Part shown: positions 4,471 through 6,861 of the stretch, one piece after another
Layout: every line of letters starts with the position of its first letter
How positions within the stretch are numbered: the first letter of the stretch is position 1
Origin: an uncultured Clostridia bacterium
GTDB taxonomy: Bacteria > Bacillota > Clostridia > UBA1381
DNA length: 6,861 nucleotides
Reading direction: 5' to 3'
NCBI GenBank assembly: GCA_910578235.1
Contig: CAJTPP010000092.1
Location: forward strand, 739 to 7,599
Program-made: the position numbers and the translations under genes
Notes under the pieces: model-generated
The model's database searches: none
Told to the model about the DNA's origin: nothing
The model's input: only the letters and a program-made list of their open reading frames with translations

Positions 4471-6183
4471 CTATTTTCTTGTCAGCATTATATTCAGCGC
4501 GTTATTTGTATTACTGTGTTCCACATTGCAGCGGAAGTTTTCACTTATAAATCTCAGCGGCACAAGCGTTCTGCCGTCAATAATTGTCGGCGGCACATCA
4601 AGCTCCGTTTCATTATTATTTACATAAGCCGTATGATTATTAACATACAGTCTGACTGTATCTGAGCCGTTTTTCAGCGTTACAGTCTTGTCAGTATCAT
4701 TATATTCGATATTATTATCGCTTATGCCGAGAGCGTTTGCGAAAGCGCGCAGAGGCACGAGCGTTCTGTCCGCAATTATGCATGGCTGCACGTCGAACAC
4801 GATCTGTTTTCCGTCCAGACTTACATTAATCTGACTTGTCTCGGCGATTTTGCCCGCCCCGAAACGCGCGAAAGCTCCAAGTTTTGTAAATGTATAACTT
4901 TTTGAATTAAGCTGCTGCGAGCCGTTTAAAGATCGCGCTTCAAGCGTGTGAGTTCCGTCAGGAAGAGTATTCAAATTTAACATCACTTTGTTCGGAGAAA
5001 CGCTGACGCTTCCGATTTTAGCTCCGTTCACATAATACTCAACAGTAATATCCTCCGCACCCGTTGCGTGCGCATGCGCGTACAGCGATATCTGCGGCCC
5101 CGTCAGCGTTGCTGTATCCTGAATTTTCGCGAAGCTAAACGTATTTCCGCCGTCAAGCGTTATATACGCCCCGCTGCCTGTGGCTTCATTCACAATATCT
5201 ATAAGGGATTTGTTCCCGACAAAGTTGAACAACTCAACCTCTCCCGGTATCTGCGTGTTAAAATAATTGATCATCTTCACCTGAGGATATTCCATTATAA
5301 CATCCCAGTACATATTGCGCAGACGCTTCGCCGCCCATTCTGAGGTATCTTCCCCGAAAGTATTTCTGTTGGCAACGCCTCCCTCGCTTATCATAATAGG
5401 TTTTCTGATATTATTATCGTTCATGAACTTAATCATAGGCTTAATCGAATTAGTCTGCCATGCGTACCGTCCTGTCATAAACGCCTTTTTATTATCTTCC
5501 GCAACATCTCTGTCGCCCCACAAATAATTTATCTGATAACTGCTTATACCGATCCAGTCAACATACTCATCCCCGGGATAATAGTCCCCAAACGGCTTCA
5601 CGAGCGAGCCGAGAGCAATCGGCGACCATACCATTGCGAGATTATCATATCTGCGAGCAACATCCGCGACTTTGCGGAAAGCGCGTATATATTCCTCTCC
5701 CGTGCCGATTTCAGCGTCATTCATCTCACCGGCAAAGCGTATATAAACATTGCGACCGTACTCTGAAAATTTTTTGACCACACTCTCAATATAATCCGTG
5801 TACGAGTCAATATTACGGATAGTTTCCGCTTTGGCAACATTCCATGCGATCATAATATTCATATTTTTATTTTCTTTTATCATTTTGTATGAAGGAACAT
5901 ATAAATCAGACTGTTTTGAGTCAAACTCCATATAGGAAAGCAGCGTCGGAAAATTTCTGATTTCTCCGTTATTCTCCGTAAGCGTGCCGAAATACACGCC
6001 CGAGCGTGGTTCGAGCCTCGCCCCGAAATACGGGGCGCTGTCCGTGCCGCTTTCTGTATAAACATTCAGCTCATTGCTCTGAGCAAGATTTTTTCTCAGA
6101 TCATATTCTTCCGCGCCCTCCCATGCGTAAACCGCGGGAGAGAATATTGTCAGCATAATAAATATCGCTATTAATTTTTTCAT
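4471..6183 (-). CDS. Secreted GH26-like glycosidase with copper-amine-oxidase-N-like C-terminus
   Basis: This is a 570-residue exported protein. Residues 1-20 are a signal peptide (MKK, hydrophobic core, likely cleavage after AVYA). Residues about 45-335 resemble the (beta/alpha)8 barrel of glycoside hydrolase family 26: VYIRFAGEMND at 146-156, MVWSPI at 184-189, YPGDEYVDWIGISSYQ at 202-217 and KPIMISEGGVA at 261-271. By family analogy Glu153 would be the acid/base and Glu267 the nucleophile; the His usual before the first Glu is Gly152. Residues about 365-434 look like an Ig-like domain (TVEYYVNGAKIGSV, LPDGTHTLEARS). Residues about 453-568 hold two PLR repeats (DRTLVPLRAFANALG and GRTLVPLRFISENF), typical of the copper-amine-oxidase N-terminal-like domain. 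AAGGAG lies 10 nt before the ATG. The substrate is unknown; beta-mannan or an exopolysaccharide is possible. It is probably co-transcribed with the upstream membrane protein. Confidence 0.83.
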   Translation of the reverse strand: MKKLIAIFIMLTIFSPAVYAWEGAEEYDLRKNLAQSNELNVYTESGTDSAPYFGARLEPRSGVYFGTLTENNGEIRNFPTLLSYMEFDSKQSDLYVPSYKMIKENKNMNIMIAWNVAKAETIRNIDSYTDYIESVVKKFSEYGRNVYIRFAGEMNDAEIGTGEEYIRAFRKVADVARRYDNLAMVWSPIALGSLVKPFGDYYPGDEYVDWIGISSYQINYLWGDRDVAEDNKKAFMTGRYAWQTNSIKPMIKFMNDNNIRKPIMISEGGVANRNTFGEDTSEWAAKRLRNMYWDVIMEYPQVKMINYFNTQIPGEVELFNFVGNKSLIDIVNEATGSGAYITLDGGNTFSFAKIQDTATLTGPQISLYAHAHATGAEDITVEYYVNGAKIGSVSVSPNKVMLNLNTLPDGTHTLEARSLNGSQQLNSKSYTFTKLGAFARFGAGKIAETSQINVSLDGKQIVFDVQPCIIADRTLVPLRAFANALGISDNNIEYNDTDKTVTLKNGSDTVRLYVNNHTAYVNNNETELDVPPTIIDGRTLVPLRFISENFRCNVEHSNTNNALNIMLTRK

Positions 6184-6197
6184 ATTTCAATAACTCC

Positions 6198-6861
6198 TTA
6201 ATCAAAAAACTGATATCTCTTATCGTCAACCTTTTCGAGGCGTCCGATATAAGTGCCGTCCTCACGGAGGACATTATAATTTTCCCCGTCGGAAACGATC
6301 TGCGCCCTTGTGACGGTTTTATCATATTCAATATTGTAAAACGAGCACACGCCCTCCTCGTCAATATACGGTTTTAATATCTGTATGTCTGCATACGTAA
6401 ACGGGATAATATTATTTGTAAACGCTTTTCCCGTCAAATGCCGCATACAGCCTGTAAAATCGGCGTAACTTCCGCTCGCTCCGCGTATATGGTCGAGATA
6501 GTGTATACAGCGCGTTTCCTCATAGGAATGCTGTCCGCCGAATACATATGTGTTTTTATCCACATTTGTAAGGTTCCCGTCTCTGTCAAGCTCTATAAGC
6601 TGCTTTGTAATATATGTGTCAAATTCTGATACTCTCTGATAATCGCGAACCTCTCCTATACCCGCAACCGTAAATACAAACACAATAACCGTCAGCGCCG
6701 CCTGACTGATACCGCGCGGGAAAAGCGCCATAAGCTCGTCAAACATTATTCCGATACCGAGGTATGAGAAATATATAAGCCGCAGGGGAATTCTGTCAGA
6801 ACCGAGCACAAAGTTCAGAGAAATTCCACCTATAAACATTATTACTCCAAATATGAAAATA
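6198..6861 (-). CDS. Multi-pass membrane protein, C-terminal part (probably cut by window edge)
   Basis: The frame is open to the right edge, so the gene probably begins outside. An internal ATG at 6839 has GGAG 4 nt upstream and could be a start, but the segment before it is also hydrophobic (IFIFGVIM), which fits a longer protein. Counting from that ATG, hydrophobic segments lie at about residues -7 to 13, 20-40 and 46-63. A soluble, mostly polar domain of about 150 residues follows (64-213, with DYQRVSEFDTYITKQLIELD and KNTYVFGGQHSYEET). This layout resembles the end of polytopic glycosyltransferase-like or polymer-export membrane proteins, but I recognise no family. The stop is 14 bp from the start of the GH26-like gene, whose AAGGAG overlaps the stop codon (TAAGGAG), so the two are almost certainly in one operon. 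Confidence 0.72.
   Translation of the reverse strand, partial: IFIFGVIMFIGGISLNFVLGSDRIPLRLIYFSYLGIGIMFDELMALFPRGISQAALTVIVFVFTVAGIGEVRDYQRVSEFDTYITKQLIELDRDGNLTNVDKNTYVFGGQHSYEETRCIHYLDHIRGASGSYADFTGCMRHLTGKAFTNNIIPFTYADIQILKPYIDEEGVCSFYNIEYDKTVTRAQIVSDGENYNVLREDGTYIGRLEKVDDKRYQFFD

Noticed and set aside
4243..4665. Plus-strand frame of 140 codons spanning the RNA and the end of the GH26-like gene
   Set aside because: It has no ribosome binding site, runs through two terminator hairpins and lies antisense to a clear gene; the composition is not protein-like.
6101..6364. Minus-strand 87-codon frame bridging the membrane protein and glycosidase genes
   Set aside because: It is an out-of-frame shadow of two better-supported genes, with no ribosome binding site.
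1..6861. CRISPR arrays, tRNA or rRNA genes, insertion sequences
   Set aside because: I saw no spaced direct repeats, no cloverleaf or rRNA-like stretches, and no transposase motifs or terminal inverted repeats.

Overview
The window looks like a chromosomal segment from a moderately AT-rich, endospore-forming lineage of Firmicutes, most likely class Clostridia. The evidence is a close SigH (Spo0H)-type sporulation sigma factor, strong AGGAGG-like ribosome binding sites, consensus sigma-A promoters with 17-bp spacers, a PadR/HAAS/DUF4097/PspC envelope module, and an extracellular protein with a copper-amine-oxidase-N-like tail. The species cannot be named from the sequence.

Layout. (1) Positions 1-1541, minus strand: an operon of a PadR repressor, a membrane protein with a HAAS (DUF1700) head and a DUF4097 beta-repeat tail, and a PspC-domain protein cut by the left edge. 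A consensus promoter lies in front of padR, with a perfect 12-bp inverted repeat filling its spacer and -10. (2) Positions 1637-2341, plus strand: a divergent RpiB/LacA/LacB-fold sugar-phosphate isomerase homologue with its own extended -10 promoter, followed by hairpins shared with the convergent gene. (3) Positions 2471-2919, minus strand: a single DUF4180 gene with its own promoter. (4) Positions 2935-4021, minus strand: a sigH plus double-zinc-ribbon transcription unit with a consensus promoter and a strong terminator. The promoter shows that the longest sigH reading frame starts too far upstream. (5) Positions 4022-4470: a 449-bp gap that carries, on the plus strand, a complete promoter, about 160 nt of strongly foldable RNA and an intrinsic terminator. 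I cannot match it to a known RNA family. (6) Positions 4433-6861, minus strand: a secreted GH26-like glycosidase with an Ig-like and a copper-amine-oxidase-N-like region, preceded 14 bp upstream by the 3' part of a multi-pass membrane protein.

How the genes may work together. The PadR module is probably an autoregulated envelope-stress or membrane-sensing unit. The SigH/zinc-ribbon unit belongs to the transition to stationary phase and sporulation. The membrane protein and secreted glycosidase are probably co-transcribed and may act on a surface or extracellular polysaccharide. The most noteworthy item is the orphan structured RNA between sigH and the glycosidase gene. It has a rod-like 5' hairpin and a 3' part that can form either a terminator or a competing 17-bp hairpin (possibly a pseudoknot), yet no plus-strand gene follows it.
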